Assembly: GCA_023665525.1 (NCBI GenBank)
Contig: JAMPDT010000006.1
Span: 1 to 46,375 of the forward strand
DNA: 46,375 bases
DNA from: Butyrivibrio sp.
GTDB taxonomy: Bacteria > Bacillota > Clostridia > Lachnospirales > Lachnospiraceae
Direction: 5' to 3'
Part shown: one piece after another, positions 9,607 through 17,924 of the stretch
Layout of the letters: each line of letters starts with the position of its first letter
How positions within the stretch are numbered: position 1 is the stretch's first letter
Notes under the pieces: generated by a model
Told to the model about the DNA's origin: nothing
The model's database searches: none
The model's input: the letters and a program-made list of their open reading frames with translations, nothing else
Program-made: the position numbers and the translations under genes

Positions 9607-11323
9607 TGCGGGCAAGGAAAGCACCAAGGGAATGTGGCGGCGGACGCTTAAGATTTACGGCAGCTTCAGGCTCCCGTTCCACCTTTACATAATCGAGGTT
9701 ATTTTGGGCATCGTATCGACCAAGGTCGGGCTGCTTTATATGCCGTACCTGAGCAAGATGCAGACGGGAAACATAATCGGCAACGATACTGTGCCGAAAT
9801 ACATTATGTTTGTCTTGCTGAACGTCGCCGTGGGCTTTGTAGCCTCAATACCGACGCTGTATGCTTCAAATATCGTCATAAAGCGCACGCAGAACAAGCT
9901 GCTGCACAAGATTATCCGTATGCCCGTCAAAAAATACGAGCAGGAGGGCGCGGCGAAGCTTATATCCCACGTTACCTCGGACACGGACTATGTAAATCAG
10001 CTTATAACCTCCGTGATCGGCTTTATAACGGGAATAGCCACGGCGTTTATGACCCTGTCCGAAATGAACAAGCTTAATTCGAGCCTGAGCTGGATACTTT
10101 TTCCCGTTATGGGATATGTGATACTAAGCACTTGGGTTGAGGGCAAGCTGTCGTTTTTAAGCCAAAGAAGGCTGAGGAAGGCTTACTCGGGGACGATGTC
10201 GTTTTTTGCGGAGCATACGGGCTCCCTGCTTAATATCAAGCAGCTCAACGCGCAGGACATAGAGCTTAAGCTCGGCAAGAAGGCTGTGGATATTATGTAC
10301 AAGGGTGATTTGTACTCGGCGGCGCTCGGTATATTCTCATCATTTGTATCGGGCTCGATAACGTCGATAATCGCGATAATAATATTTACTCTGGGCGCGG
10401 CGGACGTGCGCGGCGGACAGATAACGATAGAGGAGCTTAATGCCTTTTACAATATTATGCTTGTGGCTTACAGTGCGGTCAGCATACTCCCCGCCATATA
10501 TACGGATTTTATGCGTGCGAACGGAACCATGTTCTATATCGGGCAGATGATTGACGGCGAGGAGGAAAACTACAAGAGGGGAAAGGGAATGGACTGTCCC
10601 GACTGCGATATTACTTTCGAGAATGTAAGCTTCGCATATGACGACCGAAACATACTCGACAATATATCGCTTACGATACCTGTCGGAAAGCTTACCGCGG
10701 TGGTCGGAGAAAACGGCAGCGGCAAGACGACGCTCTTTAAGCTGATAGAGCGCTTCTACGAGCCGAACGAGGGCAGAATAAGCTTCGGCGATACGGACGT
10801 AAGCAGCATTGATCTTGACGAATGGCGCAAAAGCATCGGCTACGTGCTCCAGAACGCGCAGCTTTTCGACGGCACGATACGCGAGAATATAGCCTACGGC
10901 GTGGAGCGCGAGGTCAGCGACGAGGAAATTATGGCGGCGGCGGCACAGGCGGGCGCTGACGAATTTATAAACGGTATGCCCGAGGGACTGGATTTTGAGG
11001 TGGGAGACGACGGAAGCAGGCTTTCCGCGGGGCAGAGGCAGAGAATCGCGATCGCGCGTTCGATAATGGTCGATCCATCGTATCTGCTTCTCGACGAGGC
11101 GACCAGCAATATGGACATATACGCGAAGGAGGAGGTCACGAGGGCGCTGCTCGGACTTATGGAGGGCAGGACCACGGTGATGATTACTCACGATATGAAT
11201 ATGGTGAAAAAGGCTGACCATATAATTGTTCTGAAGGACGGCTCCGTGGAAGCGCAGGGAAGTCACGAGGAGGTTAAGGACAGCGTTACATACAACAGAC
11301 TTATGAACGGAGGTGCGGCATGA
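9596..11323 (+). CDS. ABC exporter half-transporter (membrane-ATPase fusion) B
   Basis: The 575-residue product has six predicted helices and then an ATPase domain with Walker A GENGSGKTT (Lys377), signature RLSAGQRQR (Ala replaces the usual second Gly), Walker B YLLLDEAT (Glu501) and MITHD for the switch histidine. It has the same architecture as its upstream neighbour but is clearly divergent from it, as is typical of heterodimeric exporters. The gene starts inside the preceding gene and its own stop overlaps the next start as ATGA. Three genes in a row are therefore translationally coupled, and the following folding-factor gene is tied to the transporter. No peptidase or accessory domain is fused. 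Direction of transport (export) is inferred from the architecture. Confidence 0.92.
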   Translation: MKSNAGKESTKGMWRRTLKIYGSFRLPFHLYIIEVILGIVSTKVGLLYMPYLSKMQTGNIIGNDTVPKYIMFVLLNVAVGFVASIPTLYASNIVIKRTQNKLLHKIIRMPVKKYEQEGAAKLISHVTSDTDYVNQLITSVIGFITGIATAFMTLSEMNKLNSSLSWILFPVMGYVILSTWVEGKLSFLSQRRLRKAYSGTMSFFAEHTGSLLNIKQLNAQDIELKLGKKAVDIMYKGDLYSAALGIFSSFVSGSITSIIAIIIFTLGAADVRGGQITIEELNAFYNIMLVAYSAVSILPAIYTDFMRANGTMFYIGQMIDGEEENYKRGKGMDCPDCDITFENVSFAYDDRNILDNISLTIPVGKLTAVVGENGSGKTTLFKLIERFYEPNEGRISFGDTDVSSIDLDEWRKSIGYVLQNAQLFDGTIRENIAYGVEREVSDEEIMAAAAQAGADEFINGMPEGLDFEVGDDGSRLSAGQRQRIAIARSIMVDPSYLLLDEATSNMDIYAKEEVTRALLGLMEGRTTVMITHDMNMVKKADHIIVLKDGSVEAQGSHEEVKDSVTYNRLMNGGAA

Positions 11324-12195
11324 AGTCAAAGGTAATAAAGCTTTACGATTACAGGCAGGTTGAGCTGCCGAAAACCGTTTACATCGAGGGCGTTAAGGAA
11401 CGTATGAACAGGGAGATAAACGGGCTTCGCAAGAAATTCAAAAGGATCGAAGCGGCGGATTCGGTCGAGAAAGGCGACGTGGTAACGCTGGACCTTAAGA
11501 GCGGCAATCCGAGATACAACAGAAAGGGGCTTAAGCTCAATGTTGGCAGTAATCTTTTTAACGCCGAGCTTGAAAAACAGCTTATAGGACTTAAGGTCGG
11601 AGAGGACGCTCTGCTTAAGGCGGGAGAGGACGACGTTGAGGTGAGGGTCCTCGAATCAAGACGAAGCATATATCCCGAGCTTACGGACGAAATCGTCGCG
11701 GAGGGCATGATGCGTGAGGAATACAATGAGCCCGACGTCAAGACCGTGGAGCAGTATCTTCCCCGGCTTCACGACGATGTGCTTGACGTGCTTTCCGGGG
11801 AATGGCTCCGCAATGAGAGCGAAAGGCTTATGAGGGAGGTTGCCTCCAAAAGCGAAATGCAGTATGATGAGGAAGAAATTTCCTATTGGCTCAACGAGCA
11901 GCTTGAGGCTCTTGAGGAGGATATGAAGGAGGAGGGCAGAAGCCTCGATACGATGTCCGAGCAGGCGTACAGAGCCTCGTTTGCGGCTTGGGGAGAGGAC
12001 GTAAGCAATAAGGAGGAGCTTAAGGCGCTGCTCGAGGATATGCTTAAGCAGTCCGTGGTTTCAAAGGCGGTAAGCTGCGAGCTTGACGGAAAGGATTTCG
12101 GCGCGCTCGAGTTTGAGGACATAGAAGAAACGGCATGGGAAGTATTTTATAACCATATAAAAGAAAACGTTGCCATAAAGGAAAAGGAGGATTAA
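11320..12195 (+). CDS. Minimal trigger-factor-like chaperone/PPIase, paralog 1
   Basis: The 291-residue acidic protein has a short helical N-terminus, then a shortened FKBP-like segment (about residues 52-120). KGDVVTLDL corresponds to the trigger factor GD-x-VTIDF strand, and LEKQLIGLKVGED to its FEEQLVGMKAGEE helix; the domain ends in YPELTDEIV, matching PELDDEFA. The rest is a helical, SurA-like region. The N-terminal ribosome-binding domain and the FPEDY part of the FKBP flap of trigger factor are missing, so it probably is not ribosome bound and may not isomerise proline. No signal peptide is seen, so it should be cytosolic. Its start overlaps the ABC gene by four bases and thioredoxin follows after three bases. 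A holdase for the exported substrate is the obvious inference. A paralog lies at 13237. Confidence 0.7.
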   Translation: MKSKVIKLYDYRQVELPKTVYIEGVKERMNREINGLRKKFKRIEAADSVEKGDVVTLDLKSGNPRYNRKGLKLNVGSNLFNAELEKQLIGLKVGEDALLKAGEDDVEVRVLESRRSIYPELTDEIVAEGMMREEYNEPDVKTVEQYLPRLHDDVLDVLSGEWLRNESERLMREVASKSEMQYDEEEISYWLNEQLEALEEDMKEEGRSLDTMSEQAYRASFAAWGEDVSNKEELKALLEDMLKQSVVSKAVSCELDGKDFGALEFEDIEETAWEVFYNHIKENVAIKEKED

Positions 12196-12198
12196 GCT

Positions 12199-12516
12199 AT
12201 GATAAGATATGCTACGGACGAGAATTACAGGGATCTGATTATGGAGGAGGAGGTCACTCTCGTTGACTTTACCGCCACATGGTGTATGCCCTGCAAGGCT
12301 CTCGGAAAGGTTCTTGAGGATATTGACGACGAAATGCCGTTTTTGAATATAGTAAAGGTCGATGTGGACGACTGTCCCAAGACCTCGGAGGAGTACAAGG
12401 TTTACGGGATACCCGACCTTTATTACCTTAAAAACGGCGAAACGGTATGCCACGGCCCCGGAGCGGTGGATATTGATGAAATACGTCAGAAAATATCAGA
12501 GCTTTTGTACAATTAA
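12199..12516 (+). CDS. Thioredoxin-like protein
   Basis: The 105-residue single-domain thioredoxin has no signal peptide, so it is cytosolic. The active site is TWCMPCK (Cys29, Cys32), with Met in place of the usual Gly of WCGPC. The cis-proline loop is YGIPDLYYLKNGE. DFTATWC, VDVDDCP and the C-terminal helix are otherwise canonical. The altered CMPC and the Asp after the cis-proline should shift redox potential or partner choice compared with housekeeping thioredoxin. The gene lies three bases after the chaperone gene and shares an operon with a reductase-like flavoprotein, its likely electron donor. It could be the dedicated dithiol carrier for the system rather than the main thioredoxin of the cell. 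Confidence 0.92.
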   Translation: MIRYATDENYRDLIMEEEVTLVDFTATWCMPCKALGKVLEDIDDEMPFLNIVKVDVDDCPKTSEEYKVYGIPDLYYLKNGETVCHGPGAVDIDEIRQKISELLYN

Positions 12517-12539
12517 TCTAATCGGAAAAGGAGAACATT

Positions 12540-13157
12540 ATGAAAAAGAAGCTTATTGTTTTATTAACGGCAGCGACAATGGTAATCGCGACGGCTCTTA
12601 CGGGCTGCGGCACAAGCTCCTCATCAAGCTCAAAGAGCGACGCAACATCGGGAGCCGCTTCAAATGAGGACACCAAGGCGGAGGAAAAGGACACCACGGC
12701 TGCGGAGGGAAACGATGAAACCAAGGGCGAGGACAACGCGGCAGGCGACTGGAAGAATAAGGATTTCGCGGACTGGAACGCCGACGACTTGGGTCAGTAC
12801 TTCATCGACAACGGAACCTTTTCGGAGGCTGACTGGTACTATGTTCAGAAGAACGAGTACGTTGAGGGAACGGGCTTTGACGCGAACATATCGTACTTCG
12901 ACGAGGACACGGCAGGCGCAATGGTAATGATTATGTGGTTCAACCCCGACTCCGAGCAGAGCAACAGGGACGAAACCTACGACTACATCAAAAATAACCA
13001 GGCTACGCCGGAGGACTGCGGATCGGTTCCGGTCGATCACCTTGTTGGAAATTTCGCGTTCAGCTACACGCTTTGCGCGGACAACGCGGAGTATGACAAA
13101 ATGGACGCCGCATACAAGGCTTTCATCGAGGAGTTTAATCTCACGCCCGAATTTTAA
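12540..13157 (+). CDS. Lipoprotein of the ABC/thioredoxin operon, unknown function
   Basis: The 205-residue product has a lipoprotein signal with lipobox LTGC (Cys23), then a Ser- and Glu/Lys/Thr-rich linker to about residue 65, then a compact acidic domain of about 140 residues. That domain starts DWKNKDFADWNADDLGQYF and contains many aromatics. It has just two cysteines, in EDCGSV and TLCADN, about 20 residues apart, and they could form a disulfide outside the membrane. I do not recognise the domain. It is the only clearly extracytoplasmic non-transporter product of the operon. It is therefore the best candidate for a surface receptor, immunity-type factor or client of the transporter; none of these can be chosen from sequence. 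A hairpin terminator follows directly. Confidence 0.8.
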   Translation: MKKKLIVLLTAATMVIATALTGCGTSSSSSSKSDATSGAASNEDTKAEEKDTTAAEGNDETKGEDNAAGDWKNKDFADWNADDLGQYFIDNGTFSEADWYYVQKNEYVEGTGFDANISYFDEDTAGAMVMIMWFNPDSEQSNRDETYDYIKNNQATPEDCGSVPVDHLVGNFAFSYTLCADNAEYDKMDAAYKAFIEEFNLTPEF

Positions 13158-13170
13158 TTAAGCTTAAGCC

Positions 13171-13214
13171 GCTCCCCGTATGATGCCGAGGCGTTGTACG
13201 GGGAGCGTTTTTTT
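13171..13214 (+). terminator. Intra-operon terminator/attenuator hairpin
   Basis: A ten-base perfect stem (13171-13180 with 13197-13206), a 16-base loop and seven T residues. It sits between the lipoprotein gene and the second chaperone-like gene, and no new promoter is visible after it. It probably lowers downstream expression relative to the upstream genes. Confidence 0.85.
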
Positions 13215-13236
13215 AAAAATATGGGAGGCAAAGGAT

Positions 13237-14109
13237 ATGAAGAGCAAGCTGATCAAAATGTACGACTATAAGCTTACAAGGCTACCGAACGAAGCCTATG
13301 TGGAGCGGGAAAGCATACGCGGGGAGATGGATAAGGAGCTTGGCAGGGCGCTGTCAAAATACAAGAAATCCGTTCACGCCGACCGAATTGAAGCGGGGGA
13401 TATTGCCATAATAGATATTGAGAGCGAAGCGCCCAAGTACAACCGCAAAAGGCTGGGCGTCAATGTCGGCAAAAATTTATACAGCAGGGAAATAGAGGCG
13501 GCTCTTATCGGCAAGGCGGCGGGAGAGGAATTTGACGTTGAGGCTGACGGAGTCGGGGCGCATGTATGCGTCAGGGACGCGACAAGGCGCGTAACGCCCG
13601 AGCTTGACGACGAGCTTGTCCTGCAAATTATGAATGACAGCGAGGAGGAGCACCCCGAAATAAGCAATACAAGGCAGTATCTTGATTGGCTCCATGCGAA
13701 AGCGTTTAAAACGCTGGGCGACGATATATGGGTTGAGTATACCGACAACCTTATGACCGAAATCATAGAAAAGAGCGAGTGGAGCCGCGACGAGGAGGAA
13801 ATAGAGGACGAGTGCCGAAAATATCTGGCGGATATGGAAAAGGAGCTTGCAAAGGAAAAGCCGGGAATGACGCTTGAAACTATGTCCGCGGAGGATTATC
13901 ATATGTATGATAAGGAAGTTTCCAATCTTGAGGAATTTCGCGCATGGCTCCGCAAAATGATGTGGCAGGAGATACAGCTCCATTTGATATACTGCGGGCT
14001 TAAGGGCGTTGAGGACGTCAGCAGAAGCTTGGACGATATGGACGGCGACGCATGGGGATTGCTTGTCGATTATGTTTCGGATAAAATAGAGATTAAGGAA
14101 AGAAAATAA
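13237..14109 (+). CDS. Minimal trigger-factor-like chaperone/PPIase, paralog 2
   Basis: The 290-residue product matches paralog 1 at 11320 in length and plan. Both begin MKSK-x-IK-x-YDY and share the reduced FKBP-like unit (AGDIAIIDIE, KYNRKRLGVNVG, LIGKAAGEE, TPELDDELV) followed by an acidic helical chaperone-like region. They have diverged strongly elsewhere, so this is an old duplication and not a recent copy. I chose the ATG at 13237 because it is preceded by GGGAGG and aligns with the paralog start; an earlier in-frame ATG lies within the terminator hairpin. No signal peptide is present. Two copies flanking thioredoxin and a lipoprotein suggest either two clients or a heteromeric chaperone. 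Confidence 0.7.
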   Translation: MKSKLIKMYDYKLTRLPNEAYVERESIRGEMDKELGRALSKYKKSVHADRIEAGDIAIIDIESEAPKYNRKRLGVNVGKNLYSREIEAALIGKAAGEEFDVEADGVGAHVCVRDATRRVTPELDDELVLQIMNDSEEEHPEISNTRQYLDWLHAKAFKTLGDDIWVEYTDNLMTEIIEKSEWSRDEEEIEDECRKYLADMEKELAKEKPGMTLETMSAEDYHMYDKEVSNLEEFRAWLRKMMWQEIQLHLIYCGLKGVEDVSRSLDDMDGDAWGLLVDYVSDKIEIKERK

Positions 14110-14134
14110 CCTACAATTACCGAGGAGGCAGAAT

Positions 14135-15013
14135 ATGGAGAGAGTTGACATAGCCGTTATAGGAACGGGACCCGCGGGCATTTCGGCGGCGATTAACGCC
14201 AAAATAAGGGGCAAAAGCTTTACGCTGTTCGGAAGCGAAAGGCTGAGCGCCAAGGTGGGCTGCTCGGAGAGGATAGAAAATTATCCCGGTATAACGGGAG
14301 TGACGGGAGCGGAGCTTAACGGATATTTCCGCAGTCAGCTTGACAGCCTCGATATTCCGATTACGAAGGAGCAGATTACGGGCATATACAATATGGGCAA
14401 ATATTTTCTGATAATGGCGGACCAAACCGAATACGAGGCGTCCTCCGTCATCATTGCCACGGGAGTGGAGGCTGTAAAGGCGGTTCCCGGCGAGCGCGAG
14501 CTTCTCGGCAGAGGCGTGAGCTACTGCGCGACCTGCGACGGCAGGCTTTATAAGGGCAAAAACATCGCCGTGGTCTGCGACAACGCCGATATGGAGGATG
14601 AGGTTGACTATCTTTGCGGACTGGCAGGGACCGTTTATTATTTTCCGCTCTTTAAAACGGATTTCGCGAGGGAAAACCTTCAAAGACAGGAAGCCCGTAT
14701 CGCGAAAATCGAGGGCGCGGAGCACGTCGAGGGCGTTACGCTCAAGGACGGCGCGCGGCTTGATTTGGACGGCGTATTTTTCCTGAAGCAGTCGGTATCG
14801 GCGGACGTTCTTCTCAGAGGACTTAAAATGGAGGACGGTCAGATACTCGTTGACAGGAATATGGCGACAAGCATAAAGGGCTGTTTCGCGGCGGGCGACT
14901 GTACGGGAAGACCGTACCAGATAACAAAGGCTGTCGGGGAGGGCAATATTGCCGCGCATTCGGCAATCGCGTATCTTGCGGAGCAGAACAAGGAGAAAAA
15001 GGGAGAACGGTAA
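14135..15013 (+). CDS. Thioredoxin-reductase-like flavoprotein lacking NADPH motifs
   Basis: The 292-residue product is a TrxB-fold flavoprotein. The FAD-binding GTGPAG is at residues 11-16, the redox motif is CATCDG (Cys131, Cys134), and the C-terminal FAD motif is GCFAAGDCTGRPYQITKAVGEG. In TrxB the second Rossmann fold carries GGGDSA and an HRR motif. Here the matching positions read IAVVCDNADMEDE and VYYFPLFKTDF, so both are lost. Pyridine-nucleotide-independent reductases of this fold are known in clostridia (ferredoxin-dependent FFTR); I infer a similar donor here, unproven. The likely acceptor is the thioredoxin at 12199. The gene is 25 bases after the paralog-2 gene and overlaps the peptidase start by one base, so it belongs to the same unit. 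An inactive or regulatory flavoprotein is the alternative. Confidence 0.88.
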   Translation: MERVDIAVIGTGPAGISAAINAKIRGKSFTLFGSERLSAKVGCSERIENYPGITGVTGAELNGYFRSQLDSLDIPITKEQITGIYNMGKYFLIMADQTEYEASSVIIATGVEAVKAVPGERELLGRGVSYCATCDGRLYKGKNIAVVCDNADMEDEVDYLCGLAGTVYYFPLFKTDFARENLQRQEARIAKIEGAEHVEGVTLKDGARLDLDGVFFLKQSVSADVLLRGLKMEDGQILVDRNMATSIKGCFAAGDCTGRPYQITKAVGEGNIAAHSAIAYLAEQNKEKKGER

Positions 15014-17910
15014 TGCCAAACGGATATAAGCTGATTGACAGCGCAAGCGTGCGCGATATAAAGGGCGAATGCCTAATATACGAGCATGAAAAAACGGGGG
15101 CGAGGGTCGTTTTTATGCAAAACGGCGACGAGCACCGCTCAATGAATATTGTGTTCAAAACGCCGCCCGCAAACAGCAGGGGAACCACGCATATAATAGA
15201 GCATTCGGTTTTCTGCGGCTCGGAGCATTATCCGCTTAAGGACCCGTTTGTGGAGCTTATGAAAGGCTCCATGTACACCTTTCTCAACGCCATGACCTAC
15301 GACGAGATGACCGCCTTTCCCGTATCGGGCATAAACGCGAAGGATTTCGACAACCTGACGGACGTGTATCTTGACGCTGTTTTTAATCCGCTTATGCGCG
15401 CGAAGGAGGAGATTTTTCTTCAGGAGGGCTGGCATTACGAGACTGACGGGGAGGGCGGCGTCACGGCGAGCGGAGTGGTGCTGAACGAGATGAAGGGAAT
15501 GGCGGCGTCCGCCGATTTTGTAATGGGAAACGCCGTAAAGCGCGCGCTCTTTAAGGATACGCCCTACCGCTATGTTTCGGGAGGACTGCCCGAGGAAATA
15601 GTCGATTTGTCGTATGAGGAGCTTAAGGCGTATTACGACGGGCATTACCACCCCTCAAACTGCGTGATCGTTTTTTACGGGAAGCTTGACGCAGAGGAGC
15701 GGCTGTCTTATCTTGCGGAAAGGTATCTTGATAAATACGAGCGGCGCGAAACGAACGTCAATACGGTTATGCCCAAGCAGGAAAAGCTCGATAAGCGCGT
15801 TTTTGCGGAGTGCGCATATCCCGCGCCCGACGAGGGGGCGGCGGATAAGGGCGCGTTTATGTCGTATTCCGTCGTGATTTCGGACAGTCACAGCGCGGAG
15901 GACGCGGTCGCAATGTATTTGCTCGATTACGCCCTGTGCTCGTCTCCCGCGGCGTATCTGCGCGAGGCGTTTATGGAAAAGGGCATAGGGGAGGATTTCG
16001 GATCGTCCTTTGACAGCCACGTAAGACAGCCCTACTATATGCTGCAATGCTCGTATTGCAGCGAGGAGGATTTGGACGAGTTTGTCGCGACGATAGAGGA
16101 CACTCTGAGGCAGGTCGCGGACAACGGCATTGATAAGGATATGCTGAGGGCGGCTATGAAGAGCATTGAGTTCAGCTATCGCGAGGACGATTTCACAGGC
16201 TCGCCCAAGGGACTGGTTTATTCCGATATGCTGCTTGAAAAGCTTATCTACGGAGAGGAAAACCCTATTGCGCGCATATGCCTCGGACAGGCGATCGACA
16301 GGGTTAAGAGCCTCATAGATACGGATTATTTTGAAAATTTTATAAAAGAAAGAATACTGGACAACCCGCATAAGGCTGTGGTGCTTATGAGACCCGACGC
16401 CGAATGCCTGCCGCAAAGCGAGGCACTCATACGGAGCAAGGCGGAAAAAAGCTATAAGGCGGCGGATAAGCGCGCCGTGACGGAGGCGCTTAAGAGGCTT
16501 GAGGCGTACAGGAACGGGGAGGACGACGAACGGGCAAGGGAAGCGATTCCTGTGCTGGAAAAATCGGATCTGCGCGCCGACAAGCCCGACGTTCCCACGG
16601 TCAACACCGAGGCGGCGGGGATCCCGCTTATGATGCAGCCGCGCGACACCAACGGAATAGGCTATCTTAACATTTGTATGGATATAAGGGCGTTGCCCGA
16701 CAGACTTATTCCGTATGCGAGGATCATAGCGGAGCTGCTGGCGGTGCTTGACACCGAGAATTACACGTACGGTGAACTTACGAAGCTTATCGACCTCCAC
16801 ACGGGAGGAATATACGATTTTATCGACGTTACGGACGGGAGCGCGCACCGAAAGCCCGTTATTCCGATGCTTGTCCAGCACAGCAGCTTTTTTTACGGGG
16901 AAACGGACAGGGCGTGCGCTCTTAATTATGAAATCCTCAAAAAAACCGATTTTTCGGACAAGGATTATATACTTGACTTGCTTTTGCAGCTTAAGTCCGT
17001 ATATGTGAGCCAATACTCCGAGGGCTCGTCGTCCGTGGCGGCGGGAATCGGCAAAAGCGGCTTTTTTGAAGCGTCGGCATATTACGAGAGGCTTCAAGGA
17101 CATGAGTTTTATCTTTTCCTTGACGGACTGATACGGGATTTCGACAGCCGTTGGCAGGAGCTTTCGGACTGTATCCGCGAGACGGCAAAGCTGCTTACGG
17201 CTAAGGAGAACTGCCGCTTTATGTACATAGGCGAGAGGGAATCCTTTGACGGAATAAAAAAGAGGCTTGAGGAGCTTGGCGGCAGACTTGAGGCGTGCGG
17301 CACGGAAAAGCACGCGGCGCAAACGCTGCGCAGGGGCAGCGTCGGCTGCATAATACCGTCGCAGGTGCAGTATGTCGCACTGTGCGGCAGGCTTGGAGAT
17401 AAGGCGGCGGAGCAGAGAGGGCATATTCTTGTGCTGGAGCATATACTCAACTGCGACTATCTTTGGAGCAATATAAGAGTGCTGGGCGGAGCCTACGGAG
17501 CGTCGGCGGACTTTATGTATACGGGAGCCGCGGCGCTTACCTCGTACAGGGATCCGGGGCTTGCCGGAACCGTCGGGGCGTACAGGGCGATTCCCGAATA
17601 CGTGAGGACGCTTGACATTACGGACAGACAGCTAAGGCAGTATATTGTCGGAACGATGAGCAAGCTGGACGCGCCGCTTTCGCAGGAGGCGGAGGGAATG
17701 ACGAGGCTTCGGCTCGATATGAGCGGGGTAAGCCACGAGGAGCTTCTGAGGATACGCAGGCAGGTCATAGACACAAGGCTTGAGGACATACGCGCGCTTG
17801 CTCCGCTTTTGGAGGAATTTATCGCCGATGCCGACCTTGTGGTGCTGGGCGGCAGAGATATGCTGGAAAAAAACGGCGTACTGTTTGACCGAATCGAAAA
17901 TATTTTGTAA
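15013..17910 (+). CDS. PreP-like M16C zinc metallopeptidase
   Basis: The 965-residue product is a full-length single-chain M16C (presequence protease-like) enzyme. It has the inverted zinc motif HIIEH (His60, Glu63, His64), with the third ligand probably Glu159 in VVLNEMKG, 99 residues on as in PreP. An M16C-associated linker lies near residues 480-560, followed by the inactive second half that closes the chamber. Such enzymes degrade unfolded peptides up to roughly 70 residues. No signal peptide is seen, so it works in the cytosol. Its start overlaps the flavoprotein stop by one base. In this operon it could clear leader peptides or unexported substrate. A housekeeping peptide-recycling role is the simple alternative. 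Confidence 0.93.
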   Translation: MPNGYKLIDSASVRDIKGECLIYEHEKTGARVVFMQNGDEHRSMNIVFKTPPANSRGTTHIIEHSVFCGSEHYPLKDPFVELMKGSMYTFLNAMTYDEMTAFPVSGINAKDFDNLTDVYLDAVFNPLMRAKEEIFLQEGWHYETDGEGGVTASGVVLNEMKGMAASADFVMGNAVKRALFKDTPYRYVSGGLPEEIVDLSYEELKAYYDGHYHPSNCVIVFYGKLDAEERLSYLAERYLDKYERRETNVNTVMPKQEKLDKRVFAECAYPAPDEGAADKGAFMSYSVVISDSHSAEDAVAMYLLDYALCSSPAAYLREAFMEKGIGEDFGSSFDSHVRQPYYMLQCSYCSEEDLDEFVATIEDTLRQVADNGIDKDMLRAAMKSIEFSYREDDFTGSPKGLVYSDMLLEKLIYGEENPIARICLGQAIDRVKSLIDTDYFENFIKERILDNPHKAVVLMRPDAECLPQSEALIRSKAEKSYKAADKRAVTEALKRLEAYRNGEDDERAREAIPVLEKSDLRADKPDVPTVNTEAAGIPLMMQPRDTNGIGYLNICMDIRALPDRLIPYARIIAELLAVLDTENYTYGELTKLIDLHTGGIYDFIDVTDGSAHRKPVIPMLVQHSSFFYGETDRACALNYEILKKTDFSDKDYILDLLLQLKSVYVSQYSEGSSSVAAGIGKSGFFEASAYYERLQGHEFYLFLDGLIRDFDSRWQELSDCIRETAKLLTAKENCRFMYIGERESFDGIKKRLEELGGRLEACGTEKHAAQTLRRGSVGCIIPSQVQYVALCGRLGDKAAEQRGHILVLEHILNCDYLWSNIRVLGGAYGASADFMYTGAAALTSYRDPGLAGTVGAYRAIPEYVRTLDITDRQLRQYIVGTMSKLDAPLSQEAEGMTRLRLDMSGVSHEELLRIRRQVIDTRLEDIRALAPLLEEFIADADLVVLGGRDMLEKNGVLFDRIENIL

Positions 17911-17924
17911 TCGCAGAGGTAAAA

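Noticed and set aside
13180..13236. Earlier start for the second chaperone-like gene
   Set aside because: The upstream ATG is within the terminator stem, lacks a ribosome site and adds residues not shared with the paralog.
15655..17442. Open frame of 595 codons on the minus strand within the M16 peptidase
   Set aside because: It is fully antisense to a complete M16C enzyme. The protein is Arg/Leu/Val-rich without domains, as expected of a shadow frame.
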